Assembly (NCBI GenBank): GCA_046160725.1
Contig: JBJXHB010000544.1
Coordinates: 1 to 15,723 of the forward strand
Origin: JBJXHB01 sp046160725
Lineage (GTDB): Bacteria > Pseudomonadota > Gammaproteobacteria > Burkholderiales > Burkholderiaceae_C
Direction of reading: 5' to 3'
DNA: 15,723 bases
Below the pieces are notes generated by a model, which was not told where the DNA came from, did no database searches, and was given only the letters and a program-made list of their open reading frames with translations. Made by a program: the position numbers and the translations under genes. Shown one piece after another: positions 6,926 through 13,937 of this stretch (its first letter is position 1; each line of letters starts with the position of its first letter).

Positions 6926-7542
6926 CCGATCCCGCCCTGTTGCACACCCTGCCGCCACTGCCCTACGGCCTGGAGGCGCTGGCGCCCGCCATCTCGGCGC
7001 GGACCTTGACCCACCACCATGGCAGCCACCACCAGGGCTATGTCGACGAGCTGAACCGTCTGTCGGCCGGCACGGCCTACGCCGGCATGGCCCTGGACCA
7101 GGTCATCGGTGCCAGCCGGGGACGTGCGGGCCAGACCAAGGTCTACAGCAACGCGGCGCAGGCCTGGAACCACGCCTTCTACTGGCGCAGCCTGCGGCCC
7201 TTTGCGGATCCGCTCAAACTGGACGACCTGCCTGGCGTCATACGGTCTTTGGTCAGTGCCAGCTTCGGCAGCATCGACGCCTGCAGGGACGCCTTCATCG
7301 CAGCAGCCGGCGCACGCCTGGGCAGCGGCTGGGTCTGGCTGGTGCTCGAGAACGGCAGGCTTGACGTGATCGACACCGCCAATGCCGATGCGCCATCACC
7401 AGCGCGGCAGCGGCCGCTGCTGGTCATCGATGTCTGGGAGCACGCCTACTACCTGGACGTGCAGCAGCGGCGCGGGGCCCATGTGGAGGCTGTCTTCGAC
7501 CACCTGCTGAACTGGGCATTCGCCGCCGACAACCTGACCTGA
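6922..7542 (+). CDS. sodB: Superoxide dismutase, iron/manganese family (Fe-type residues)
   Basis: 206 residues from ATG 6922 with GGAGGG at 6911-6916; no signal peptide, so cytoplasmic. It converts superoxide to hydrogen peroxide and oxygen. The four metal ligands are present: His32 (in THHHGSHHQGY), His84 (AQAWNHAFYW), Asp170 and His174 (DVWEHAYYLD), with gateway Tyr40. Gln80 in NAAQAWNH is the glutamine position of Fe-type enzymes, and Ala155 in TANADAP lacks the Mn-type glutamine, so iron is the likelier metal. The N-terminal ligand region reads HHH where most enzymes have YHY or similar. GSGWVWLVLENGRLDVIDTAN is read as the usual core strands. The symbol is by type; the enzyme is fairly divergent and lies in an envelope-stress block rather than beside typical sod partners. 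Confidence 0.9.
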   Translation: MTDPALLHTLPPLPYGLEALAPAISARTLTHHHGSHHQGYVDELNRLSAGTAYAGMALDQVIGASRGRAGQTKVYSNAAQAWNHAFYWRSLRPFADPLKLDDLPGVIRSLVSASFGSIDACRDAFIAAAGARLGSGWVWLVLENGRLDVIDTANADAPSPARQRPLLVIDVWEHAYYLDVQQRRGAHVEAVFDHLLNWAFAADNLT

Positions 7543-7611
7543 GCCGCGGCCGGATGCCCGCTGGCCTGGGTGTCGGAGACCTCAGGCGGCCGTACCCATC
7601 CGGTCCGGCCT

Positions 7612-7884
7612 TCAGTCGCTCGCGGTCGGGTGCAAGGTCGCAACGGTTCCCGTGGCGGCGGGCAGGACGGCGTGGCATCGCGTGCGCTCGCCCGCGTGGG
7701 ACATGAGGTTGCATTGCAGCAGCCGATCCGACTTCAAGGCTGTCGCTGTTCGGTGCCTCTCGCCTTGCACCACCGACCCGGCGACGACCTGATGGAAGGC
7801 CATCAGAAGCGCGCCACCGGCGATGGCCGCGGCTGCGGCGACACAAAGGGTGGTCCGATGCGGTCGGGCAGTGGCGGTGATCAT
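7612..7884 (-). CDS. Small membrane-anchored protein of unknown function
   Basis: 90 residues, starting at ATG 7884 which overlaps the stop of the preceding gene (ATGA at 7884-7881). One hydrophobic helix (TLCVAAAAAIAGGALLMAFH) is followed by a periplasmic tail with two Cys (LLQCNLMS and RTRCHAVL). The longer open frame upstream to 8151 is a shadow of the YqjK-like gene. The last gene of the DUF883 operon; a small protein of this kind often closes such operons in Burkholderiales. No function is recognised. It faces the dismutase gene end to end, with 69 bases between. Confidence 0.6.
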   Translation of the reverse strand: MITATARPHRTTLCVAAAAAIAGGALLMAFHQVVAGSVVQGERHRTATALKSDRLLQCNLMSHAGERTRCHAVLPAATGTVATLHPTASD

Positions 7885-8342
7885 GGACGCCTGGCCCGGC
7901 TGCCGGGGTCCCCGGCTCCGCCAGAGCGGGCCTGGGCATTCAAGGTCGAGACCAGCAACTGCTGCGCCAGGCCGCCCAGCAGTGCGGGCTTGAGCAGCCA
8001 ACGCCAGGGTCGACTGCGAACCAGCAGCGCGCCGGCGACGGCGGCGCCCAGGACCAGCGCCCAGGGGTGCCGCTGGGCCAAGGGCTGTACCAGGCCTCGG
8101 ACAGCGACCAGGGCGAGGTGGGCCGTGGCGTTGAGTGGGTGTCGCGACCACCAGTCCTGCACGCCGTCGATGACGATGCCGGCAGCGGGCAGGGCGGACA
8201 TCCAGGTCCAGGCGCCGTTGTGTGGGCCGTCAGGGCCCGTGCCCGCTTTGGGCGTCTCGCCCGCGCCATGGCTGCTCATGGCCAGGCGCAGCTGCTCGCG
8301 CGACCGGGCCAGTCGTTCAACCGGCGATGTGACGCCGGTCAT
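7881..8342 (-). CDS. YqjK-like / DUF883-operon membrane-associated protein
   Basis: 153 residues; the ATG at 8342 overlaps the stop of the YqjE-like gene (ATGA). The first part, VERLARSREQLRLAMSS, is a charged helix like that of E. coli YqjK. A Gly/Pro-rich linker follows, then a region with PLAQRHPWALVLGAAVAGAL and a second hydrophobic patch (WRWLLKPALLGGLAQQLL), so probably one or two membrane-inserted helices. By position (after DUF883 and YqjE-like genes) and style it corresponds to yqjK, but similarity is not strong enough to assign the symbol. Role unknown; the E. coli set binds ribosomes at the membrane in stationary phase (YqjD). Confidence 0.65.
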   Translation of the reverse strand: MTGVTSPVERLARSREQLRLAMSSHGAGETPKAGTGPDGPHNGAWTWMSALPAAGIVIDGVQDWWSRHPLNATAHLALVAVRGLVQPLAQRHPWALVLGAAVAGALLVRSRPWRWLLKPALLGGLAQQLLVSTLNAQARSGGAGDPGSRARRP

Positions 8343-8716
8343 GTCGTGACGTCCCGCAGCATGGCCAGGTCGGCCTGCACCTGGGTCTGCAAGTCATCGA
8401 GCAGGCCCGTGCCGGCAGGTGCCGGGGCCGCCAGCATGCAGGCGATGCCGACCAGGGCCGGTACGAGCGGCGCCACCAGCAGCAGCCACGGCGCCGGCAT
8501 GGTCGCGGCCGGCAGCGTGGCCCACAGCATGACCGCCACACCCGCCAGCACGACGGCCGCCAGCAGGCAGACAACAGCGCCTGCCACGAGCATGGCCTGT
8601 CGCCGCCAGGCCGCCGCGGCCCGGGGCAGGCCGGCTACGACCAGCTCGCCATAGGCCTGGGCATGCTCGCCCAGCAGAGCGGGCTGCGTGGCCAGCAGGC
8701 GCAGCAGCGACGGCAT
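8339..8716 (-). CDS. YqjE-like phage-holin-superfamily membrane protein
   Basis: 125 residues from ATG 8716, five bases after the DUF883 stop. Layout: an amphipathic start (LLRLLATQPALLGEHAQAYGELV), then two transmembrane helices (residues about 43-66 and 75-97), then an acidic tail DDLQTQVQADLAMLRDV. This is the form of the YqjE / 'phage holin family' proteins that sit between DUF883 and YqjK in many proteobacteria. There is no evidence of a lytic phage role here; the name is historical. It is translated as one unit with its neighbours. Confidence 0.75.
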   Translation of the reverse strand: MPSLLRLLATQPALLGEHAQAYGELVVAGLPRAAAAWRRQAMLVAGAVVCLLAAVVLAGVAVMLWATLPAATMPAPWLLLVAPLVPALVGIACMLAAPAPAGTGLLDDLQTQVQADLAMLRDVTT

Positions 8717-8721
8717 GGCGC

Positions 8722-9102
8722 TCAGCGCGGGTCGCGGGACCGGGCCAGCTGGCTGACCAGGGCCATCAGCACGGCGCCGGTGGCGGCCGCGATGAGCATC
8801 GCCTTGATGGGCTCGCCCTTGATGTATCCGGTCGTGGCATCGGTGGCCCGGTGCGCGCGGTCACTCAACATCTGCCTGCCGTCGCGGGCCCGATCCAGGC
8901 CCTGCTGCACCAGCGCGCCAATCGCATCGCTGGTGCGGTTGACGGCGGGAATGGCCCGGTCCCGCATGTCCTGCACGCTGCCCGACAGCGAGTCGAGTGC
9001 GACGTTGGTGATGCGCTGCGTCGCATCGATGGCATGTTCGGCGGAGGCACTGGCCTGGCCGATCAACTGGGCAGTCAAGGGGGAAGAGGAGTTGGAGATC
9101 AT
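8722..9102 (-). CDS. DUF883/ElaB/YqjD-like membrane-anchored protein
   Basis: 126 residues from ATG 9102 with an AGGGAA site upstream. A long helical, Ala- and Gln-rich section with repeated motifs (AEHAIDATQRITNVALDSL, QDMRDRAIPAVN, QGLDRARDGRQMLSDRAHRATD) leads to a C-terminal membrane anchor: YIKGEPIKAMLIAAATGAVL followed by MALVSQLARSRDPR. The motif 'G-Y-I-K-xEP-x-KA-x-L-I-A-A-A-x-G' is the mark of the YqjD/ElaB family. E. coli YqjD is a tail-anchored inner-membrane protein that binds ribosomes under stress. It is the first of four tightly packed genes. Confidence 0.85.
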   Translation of the reverse strand: MISNSSSPLTAQLIGQASASAEHAIDATQRITNVALDSLSGSVQDMRDRAIPAVNRTSDAIGALVQQGLDRARDGRQMLSDRAHRATDATTGYIKGEPIKAMLIAAATGAVLMALVSQLARSRDPR

Positions 9103-9140
9103 GGAGGTTCCCTGGGGTTGGATGTGGCGGTGACGGGCCG

Positions 9141-9305
9141 TCAGGCCCGCTTGATCAGGCCGAACAGGAAGGTCGCCACCGCCAGTACGGCAAAGACGAC
9201 GAACAGGATCTTGCCGATGCCCACGGCGCTGGCGGCGATGCCGCCGAAGCCGAACAGGGCGGCGACCAGGGCGATGACGAAGAAGACGACGGCGTAATAC
9301 AGCAT
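9141..9305 (-). CDS. DUF1328-family (YtjA-like) small membrane protein
   Basis: 54 residues from ATG 9305, with ACGGAG just upstream; longer frames are shadows. Two hydrophobic helices surround the conserved motif: MLYYAVVFFVIALVAALFGF, then GGIAASAVGIGKILFVVFAV, ending FLFGLIKRA. It is a textbook DUF1328 (YtjA) protein, often induced in envelope or osmotic stress; molecular role unknown. It lies 38 bases upstream of the DUF883 gene in the same direction, so both may share a promoter in the gap of 107 bases at 9306-9412, which also holds the GTAGGACA half-site. Confidence 0.92.
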   Translation of the reverse strand: MLYYAVVFFVIALVAALFGFGGIAASAVGIGKILFVVFAVLAVATFLFGLIKRA

Positions 9306-9385
9306 GGCAGGCTCCGTGGGTTGGCGAGACACGCACTGTGTCCGGACCTCCCGGCCGCGGCCATCGGCGCATGGGCCGGGCGCGG

Positions 9386-9393
9386 GTAGGACA
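9386..9393 (+). promoter_or_regulatory. GTAGGACA half-site upstream of the DUF1328 gene
   Basis: Located 80 bases before the DUF1328 ATG (gene on - strand; the motif reads TGTCCTAC in the gene's direction). Identical to the other two copies. A short palindrome GTCCGGAC at 9340-9347 lies closer to the gene and may belong to the same control region. Confidence 0.4.
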
Positions 9394-9395
9394 AC

Positions 9396-9413
9396 GCCCC
9401 AGCCCTGTGGGGC
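9396..9413 (-). terminator. Possible weak terminator hairpin at the kinase 3' end
   Basis: GCCCCA (9396-9401) pairs with TGGGGC (9408-9413) around a 6-base loop, right at the kinase stop codon. There is no T-run after it in the kinase direction, so intrinsic termination is doubtful. Confidence 0.3.
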
Positions 9414-10759
9414 TACGACGTCTCGGGCAGCACGGCCTGCACCTGGGTGCCCTGCCCCGGCACGCTGGTCACGGTCAGGACGCCGCCCTCGGCCTCGACG
9501 CGGTAGCGCATGCCGACCAGGCCGTAGGCCGTGTGCGCAGGGGCCGCCATGTCGAACCCGACGCCGTCGTCCCGGACACACACCCGTACCTGGCCGGCAT
9601 CAGGCTGCAGGTCGATCCAGACCTGGCCGGCGCTGGCGTACTTGCCGACGTTGGTGATCGCCTCCTGCACCAGCCGGTAGACCGTCAGCTCGGCGCTGGG
9701 CCGCAACTTGACGGGTGCCAGGTCGCAATGGACCTGCACGCCGGTGAGGGCGGCATGCTCGCGTGCCAGGATCTCGACCGCCGCGACCAGGCCCAGGTTG
9801 GCCAGGGTCGATGGGCGCAGGTCATCGATGATGCTGCGGCCCAGCGCGATGCTGGCATCCAGCGTCTGCACCAGGTGCGCCAGGCGCTCCTGGGCCTCGG
9901 GCGCCGTGCTGCCCAGCCGCGCCCTTATGCGGGCTGCGTCGAGCTTGGCCGAGGTCAGCAGCGCGCCCAGTTCGTCATGCAGGTTGCGCGCCAGCCGGTG
10001 GCGCTCGTCCTCGCGCGCGGTCTGCAGATGCTGGGTCAGCTCCGTCAGCTGCGCGGTGCGCAGCTTGACCTCGCCATCAAGGCTCTGGTTGAGTGCCAGT
10101 GCCTGTTGCGCCAGCGCCAGGCGGTGGATCTCCCGGACGGTGCTGTGGCGCAGGAACAGGAACAGGGCCACCAGGCCGACGGCCGCCAGGGCGGCCATGG
10201 CGATGCGGCTGAGGCCCAAAATGGCCGCCAGGTCGGCTCGGTCCCTGGCCCGGACCTGGTCCTCGATGACCGACAGACCGGCACCCAGCCTGCGCACCGT
10301 GTCCATGTCTTGCTCGCCGGCTCTGTCCAGGGCTTGCCGCCGTGCACCCTCCCGGTCTCCGCCGTCGTGCAGCAGGATCGTGGCGGCCTGCACGTCCAGG
10401 ATGGCCTGCGCCGCAGCCCGCATCTGGCCCAGCTTGGCCTTCTGCGGCGGGTCGTCGGCATAGCGACGATCCAGTTCGGCCAGCGCGGCGTTGGCCTTGC
10501 GAACGCCACGGAAATAGGGTTCCAGGTCGTCGTCCTGCCAGGTCAGCAGGTGGCTGCGCATCCCGCTCTGGGCCTCGGTCAGGCCCAGCTCGACGTCGCG
10601 CAGGTTGCTGCGGATGACCACGCCGGCTTCCAGCCGGGCCAGCGCAGAGCTGGCTTGCCAGTACGTCGCTTCGCTGATGAACATCAACGCCGCGGCCGCC
10701 AGCACGGCCAGCACCAGCGTGGCCGAGTTGGTGCGATGGCCTTTCAGCGCGTTCAACAT
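9413..10759 (-). CDS. CHASE3-domain sensor histidine kinase (HisKA_3/NarL class)
   Basis: 448 residues in the inner membrane. Helix 1 (residues about 13-30), a periplasmic four-helix CHASE3-type sensor (about 33-185) and helix 2 (about 186-204) are followed by a coiled linker, then the dimerisation domain with His261 in RNLHDELG, the HisKA_3 signature of kinases that pair with LuxR-type regulators. The ATPase domain has the N-box QEAITNVGKYA (Asn370, with Lys-Tyr-Ala for the usual Lys-His-Ala), G1 DDGVGF (398-403) and G2 YGLVGMRYRV (412-421). Start at ATG 10759 with GTGAGG nearby. It lies 112 bases after the stand-alone receiver gene in the same direction. Likely partners are that receiver and the LuxR-type regulator at 4723; the stimulus is unknown. 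Confidence 0.92.
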   Translation of the reverse strand: MLNALKGHRTNSATLVLAVLAAAALMFISEATYWQASSALARLEAGVVIRSNLRDVELGLTEAQSGMRSHLLTWQDDDLEPYFRGVRKANAALAELDRRYADDPPQKAKLGQMRAAAQAILDVQAATILLHDGGDREGARRQALDRAGEQDMDTVRRLGAGLSVIEDQVRARDRADLAAILGLSRIAMAALAAVGLVALFLFLRHSTVREIHRLALAQQALALNQSLDGEVKLRTAQLTELTQHLQTAREDERHRLARNLHDELGALLTSAKLDAARIRARLGSTAPEAQERLAHLVQTLDASIALGRSIIDDLRPSTLANLGLVAAVEILAREHAALTGVQVHCDLAPVKLRPSAELTVYRLVQEAITNVGKYASAGQVWIDLQPDAGQVRVCVRDDGVGFDMAAPAHTAYGLVGMRYRVEAEGGVLTVTSVPGQGTQVQAVLPETS

Positions 10760-10871
10760 GCCGGCCTCACGGTACCAGTGGACAGACGGCGGCGGCCTGT
10801 GGCGCCACCGGGCGACAGGCGCCGATCATCGGCGACTGCCGGAGCCGGGGCAACGCCGGTGTCCAGGCGCC

Positions 10872-11279
10872 TCAGGACGGGCTGACCGCCAGCATGGCGC
10901 TGGCATCGGTGCTCAATTGCCCGCAGTAGCTGATCAGGGCGTCGATCTCGTGCGACTTGTCGAAGACCCGGTCAGCGCCCAGTTCCAGGCATCGCAGACG
11001 CATGTCCGGCGTGGTGTAGTTGCTCAGGACGATGCGCTTGGCCCGGTGGTGCTGCTCGGCCAGCTGGCGCAGCACGCCCAGGCCGGTCCCTTCCCTAAGA
11101 AAGATGTCAATGATGACGAGGTCGATGTCCGGGCCGTGCGGGCCCAGTGCCACAAGCGCCGCGCTCTCGCCGTCGGACGTGCCGGCCACCTGGACGGGCG
11201 TCAGCTCCTCCAGCGTGGCGATCAGGTTGTCGCGGATCATCGGACTGTCTTCAATGATGTACGTCTGCAGGCGTTGCAT
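10872..11279 (-). CDS. Stand-alone response-regulator receiver protein
   Basis: 135 residues from ATG 11279; the frame continues upstream to 11642 but that part is non-coding in style. The receiver fold is complete: Glu10-Asp11 acidic pair in IIEDSPMIR, phospho-acceptor Asp58 in LVIIDIFLREGTG, Ser86 in RIVLSNYTT and Lys108 in VFDKSHEID. There is no DNA-binding or enzymatic output domain; the tail after residue 115 is short. It is probably a phosphate sink, an intermediate, or a protein-binding signal output. It forms an operon with the kinase downstream. The control region before it holds the best copy of the GTAGGACA palindrome. Confidence 0.88.
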   Translation of the reverse strand: MQRLQTYIIEDSPMIRDNLIATLEELTPVQVAGTSDGESAALVALGPHGPDIDLVIIDIFLREGTGLGVLRQLAEQHHRAKRIVLSNYTTPDMRLRCLELGADRVFDKSHEIDALISYCGQLSTDASAMLAVSPS

Positions 11280-11318
11280 GGTTGTTTGAATCGGGTCCGG
11301 GCACGATAGTGCCGCGCT

Positions 11319-11328
11319 GACATGTCCG
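11319..11328. promoter_or_regulatory. Partial copy of the GACATGTCC motif before the receiver gene
   Basis: GACATGTCCG repeats the core of the palindrome centred at 11397, about 74 bases closer to the receiver gene (40 bases before its ATG). One arm only is conserved. Confidence 0.35.
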
Positions 11329-11388
11329 CTGTCGCCGCAGGTTGAGGCATGTCGCCGCGAAGCGCCATAGGGGCGCGCCGCATCTGCG

Positions 11389-11406
11389 TGTCGGACATGT
11401 CCTACA
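11389..11406. promoter_or_regulatory. Near-perfect 18-base palindrome (candidate operator)
   Basis: TGTCGGACATGTCCTACA reads the same on both strands but for one base pair. It lies 110 bases before the receiver ATG (gene on the - strand). Its right arm is TGTCCTAC, the complement of the GTAGGACA copies before the crystallin and DUF1328 genes. Size and symmetry suit a LuxR-type dimer; binding itself is not shown. Confidence 0.55.
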
Positions 11407-11656
11407 GCGTGCCGTGCCGGACAACGACGACCTGCACGACCGCCGCAGCCTGACGGTCGAGTGATGCGCGTCGCCGTGGGCCGGCGCACTTTCCAATCCT
11501 GGTATGAGCCTGAAGCGGGCGCGAAGTGATGGTGCGCGGTGGTCGAGTGGATCTGACCAAAGCGCACAGCCCATCGAGTTGCTGGTCTGCCGATTTCATA
11601 TTGATGAGGCCCTCGCCATGCCGACGGAGGCGCCCCGATCACGCAGATGTACTCAT

Positions 11657-11672
11657 CCTAAGTCCTGCAGTT
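11657..11672 (+). repeat. Left terminal inverted repeat of the IS remnant
   Basis: 16 bases; 12 match the reverse complement of 12546-12561, including CTGCAGTT. Four mismatches in the outer half suggest an old copy. Confidence 0.55.
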
Positions 11673-11683
11673 GAGCCTAGGCC

Positions 11684-12547
11684 TTGGGTCTGCGCGGCAT
11701 GGTCAGTGAAGACTCGGTGCGCCGGGCGCTGGCGGCGATGGTGCCCGTGGCCAGCGAACCGTGGATGCGCGGCGCGCTGATGAGCAGCGTGCGCGAGGCG
11801 TTGGATCGGCCGTGGGTGCTGGACATGGACGCCACGATCAAGCCGCTGTACGGCCGCCAGGAAGGTGCTGAGGTGGGCAAGCAGCACACCTCGGGCCACG
11901 CCAAGGCCGCGATGGCGCGGCTGCTCGAGCGGCTGTTCAGGCGCGAAGACTGGACGCGCACCACCGAGGCCAGCCAGGGATGGCAGGCCATCGAAGAGGA
12001 ACTGCGCCTGAGCGGCTGAAGCAGAGCGCGGCGCGTCGTGGTGCTGCGTCGCCGAATCAAGAACGACATGACGCTGACGGGCAAAGGGCGCGGCCACCAC
12101 GACAACAACGAAGATGGCGAGAACGGCTTCGACGAATTGAAGAACCAGAGGGGCTGGGGTGGGTTCACCACGCAAGACATGCACCGAAGCCAGGTCACTG
12201 CCGGAACGGTGGCGCTGGTCTACAACTGGTGGAGCTGGTATGTGCGCGCGGCCAACCCGCAGGCCCGGCGCGAGGCGCTGACGAGTCGGCTGCTGCTGGC
12301 TGCAGTGGGCCGCGCCGCCAGCAGCGGCAACCAGACCACGCTGTACCTCACGCCGATGCACGTCGAAGCCGATCTGACCAAGTCGATGATCGCCAACGTT
12401 CATGCGGCCAGCCAGCACGTCAAAGAGGCTGCGGAGCAGTTGCCCAAGCTTGACCGCTGGCGGACGCTGCTGGCCTACATCTGCCAGCGCATCGTTGGTC
12501 AGATTGGCCTGCCAACACCACCGCCGGTGCTCTCGGCACCCGGGTAA
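11684..12547 (+). pseudogene. DDE transposase remnant (internal deletions and a nonsense codon)
   Basis: Two open pieces in the same frame: 11684-12019 and from 12020 on to the TAA at 12545-12547. Piece one has the first catalytic region (WVLDMDATIKPLYGRQEGAEVG), then jumps straight to KQHTSGHAKAAMARLLERL and FRREDWTRTTEASQGWQ. Piece two begins SRARRVVVLRRRIKND and carries the last catalytic region ENGFDELKNQ, then GWGGFTTQDMHR and VALVYNWWSWYV. From memory of full-length relatives, the parts between these motifs, with the second catalytic Asp, are missing, and the TGA at 12017 stands where a Trp codon is expected. The N-terminus is also missing: a TAG lies just upstream. The enzyme cannot be active. 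The gaps keep the reading frame, which is unusual for random decay. Confidence 0.85.
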
Positions 12548-12561
12548 CTGCAGTTTTTAAG
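12546..12561 (-). repeat. Right terminal inverted repeat of the IS remnant
   Basis: AACTGCAGTTTTTAAG, overlapping the transposase stop codon and abutting the truncated CoiA-like gene. Mirror of the left end. Confidence 0.6.
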
Positions 12562-13931
12562 CTGAATGGACAGGATGCGCGGCACCAGGCCTGTATCGCT
12601 CAGCATCTCTCCATCGGCGCCACCCGGCAGGCCGTGCGCTGCCAGGGCTTCGGCGGCTTCTATGAGCTGAAGCCACGGCTCGCTGTCGGGGCTGAGGAGA
12701 GACGGCTTCGGGCCGTCGCCCGTGTGCTGTCGCCAGCCCTTCCTGATCTGCGTGTTGGCATCATGAAGCGCTGTCGCCGCATCGAGGTACTGCACTGCCC
12801 AGTGCGTCGCTGGCGTGGCGAGCAGTCTGGGGCGTCGCATGTCGGCCAGACGCTGCCGCAGCGCGATGGTGAACGGGTGCTCGTCGATCTCGGCTTCAAG
12901 CTGTCTGCGCTTCGCGCGCAGGTTCGGGTGGTGCACCCAGCGCTTGCCTACCGCCTGCTTCACGATCAGCTCTCGAAGCCCGTTCAGGGTCAACCGTCCG
13001 CCGGGCGTGCCCAGGTCGATCTCCAAAGTGGGGACATCGAGTTCGCGAATGCGCTGCAGTTTCTCGTCGTCGATGTGGTGCGTGACGGTGACCTCGATCA
13101 GCAGGGTCAACGGCCACACCAGGCTGAAGGTGTCTTCGGCATCCTCGTCGAAGTCGTCATCGACTGTCGTCAGTGTCCCGCCTTGGGTGTAGATCTGTCC
13201 CCCGCCCAAGACTGCGATCACGTCGGGGACGATGCGCCCGAGCCGTCGCTCCAGCCGCACCTCGTCTATCTCTTCCAGGGTCGGCGTCGCAATCGTTGCG
13301 GCACGCTCCAGGATCGCCTTGACCTCGCGGTGCAGCTGGGTTTCTCGCCGCAGTCCCTGTGCAGTCGCTTCGTCGACGCCGGGCGGCAGGTGCGAGCGGA
13401 AATCCGCTTCGTCCGCTTCGTCCCAGGCATCCAGCGCCGATCGCGCGGCCGAGACGGCTGCGGCGTCGCCTCTGGCGGCCAAGCCTGCATCGTTCCAGTG
13501 GGCGCACCAGCCGATGTCGGGAAGGATGCGCAGTCGAGCGCGAATCCCGTCAGGGCCGAGGCTCGCGATCTCGGGGTCCGACAACGACATCGTGACGACG
13601 GCCTGCACGCCATCAGCCCTCGCCGCTGAAGCCCTGAGCGGTCCGCGACCAGCGAGCAGTCGTCCTTCTGCGAGCCCACCGGTTGTCGGATGTGCGCCGT
13701 GGGTCTGACGCGCATCGGCTGGCCCGGCATCACCGGCGTCAGCGGCCGGTTGCAGGCCGGGCAGGTGCAGGAGCAGGTCTGGTTGACGATTTCAGAGTCA
13801 TGGATGTAGCGGGGCTCCCCGGTCTTCGAGTCGTGGGCCCACTTCAACGGCACGATTGACGGGTTCGGCGCATGGGCGGGACGCGGCGCGGCGTTGCCGT
13901 CGATCTTCCAGGTGGTCACGTTCGAGCGCAC
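12562..13931 (-). pseudogene. CoiA-like zinc-finger / PD-(D/E)XK nuclease gene, frameshifted and cut by the IS
   Basis: The N-terminal piece starts at GTG 13931 and has a zinc-binding block, CSCTCPACNRPLTPV, followed by RVRPTAHIRQPVGSQKDDC; this resembles the CPxC...PHFAH...C start of competence-protein CoiA relatives. Meaningful sequence ends near 13632. The rest is in another frame from about 13660 to 12562, with IASLGPDGIRARLRILPDI and WCAHWND, then a likely nuclease core: Glu95 (HREVKAIL), Asp129 (RIVPDV), Glu172 and Lys183 (LIEVTVTHHIDDEKLQRI), numbered from a GTG at 13608. The final residues before the IS are RILSIQ; the 20 or so that follow are translated IS sequence. So the gene has a frameshift, possibly a deletion, and a lost end. 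It begins 6 bases after the restored caspase stop, so it was the third gene of that operon. Nuclease activity is inferred from motifs only. Confidence 0.65.
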
Positions 13932-13937
13932 CCCGGG

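Larger units (their letters stand above)
11280..11656. other. Non-coding stretch between the receiver gene and the IS remnant
   Basis: 377 bases. The first part (to about 11410) holds the control region of the receiver/kinase operon with two copies of the ACATGTCC motif. From about 11420 to 11656 I see no convincing gene on either strand; the open frames there have no start context or recognisable protein. This part marks the border between the stress block and the accessory island and may contain remains of a lost gene. Confidence 0.5.
11657..12561 (+). mobile_element. Decayed insertion sequence with terminal inverted repeats
   Basis: About 905 bases bounded by similar inverted ends: CCTAAGTCCTGCAGTT at the left and, read from the right, CTTAAAAACTGCAGTT. 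The inner CTGCAGTT is identical. Between them lie remains of one DDE transposase gene. No clear target-site duplication is seen next to the ends. At the right end the element joins directly to the last codons of the CoiA-like gene, which it truncates. The family is probably IS1380- or IS4-like, from the transposase motifs; I cannot name the element. Confidence 0.7.

Noticed and set aside
5261..6958. 565-codon open frame on the - strand
   Set aside because: Shadow of the crystallin-like gene; no recognisable domain and no ribosome site.
8339..8716. Prophage holin
   Set aside because: The protein is YqjE-like and lies between DUF883 and YqjK-like genes; no phage genes are near.
9338..10885. 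515-codon open frame on the + strand
   Set aside because: Antisense shadow of the histidine kinase, which has complete catalytic motifs.
12634..13629. 331-codon open frame on the + strand
   Set aside because: Shadow of the CoiA-like gene; the - strand has the nuclease-like motifs, in two frames.
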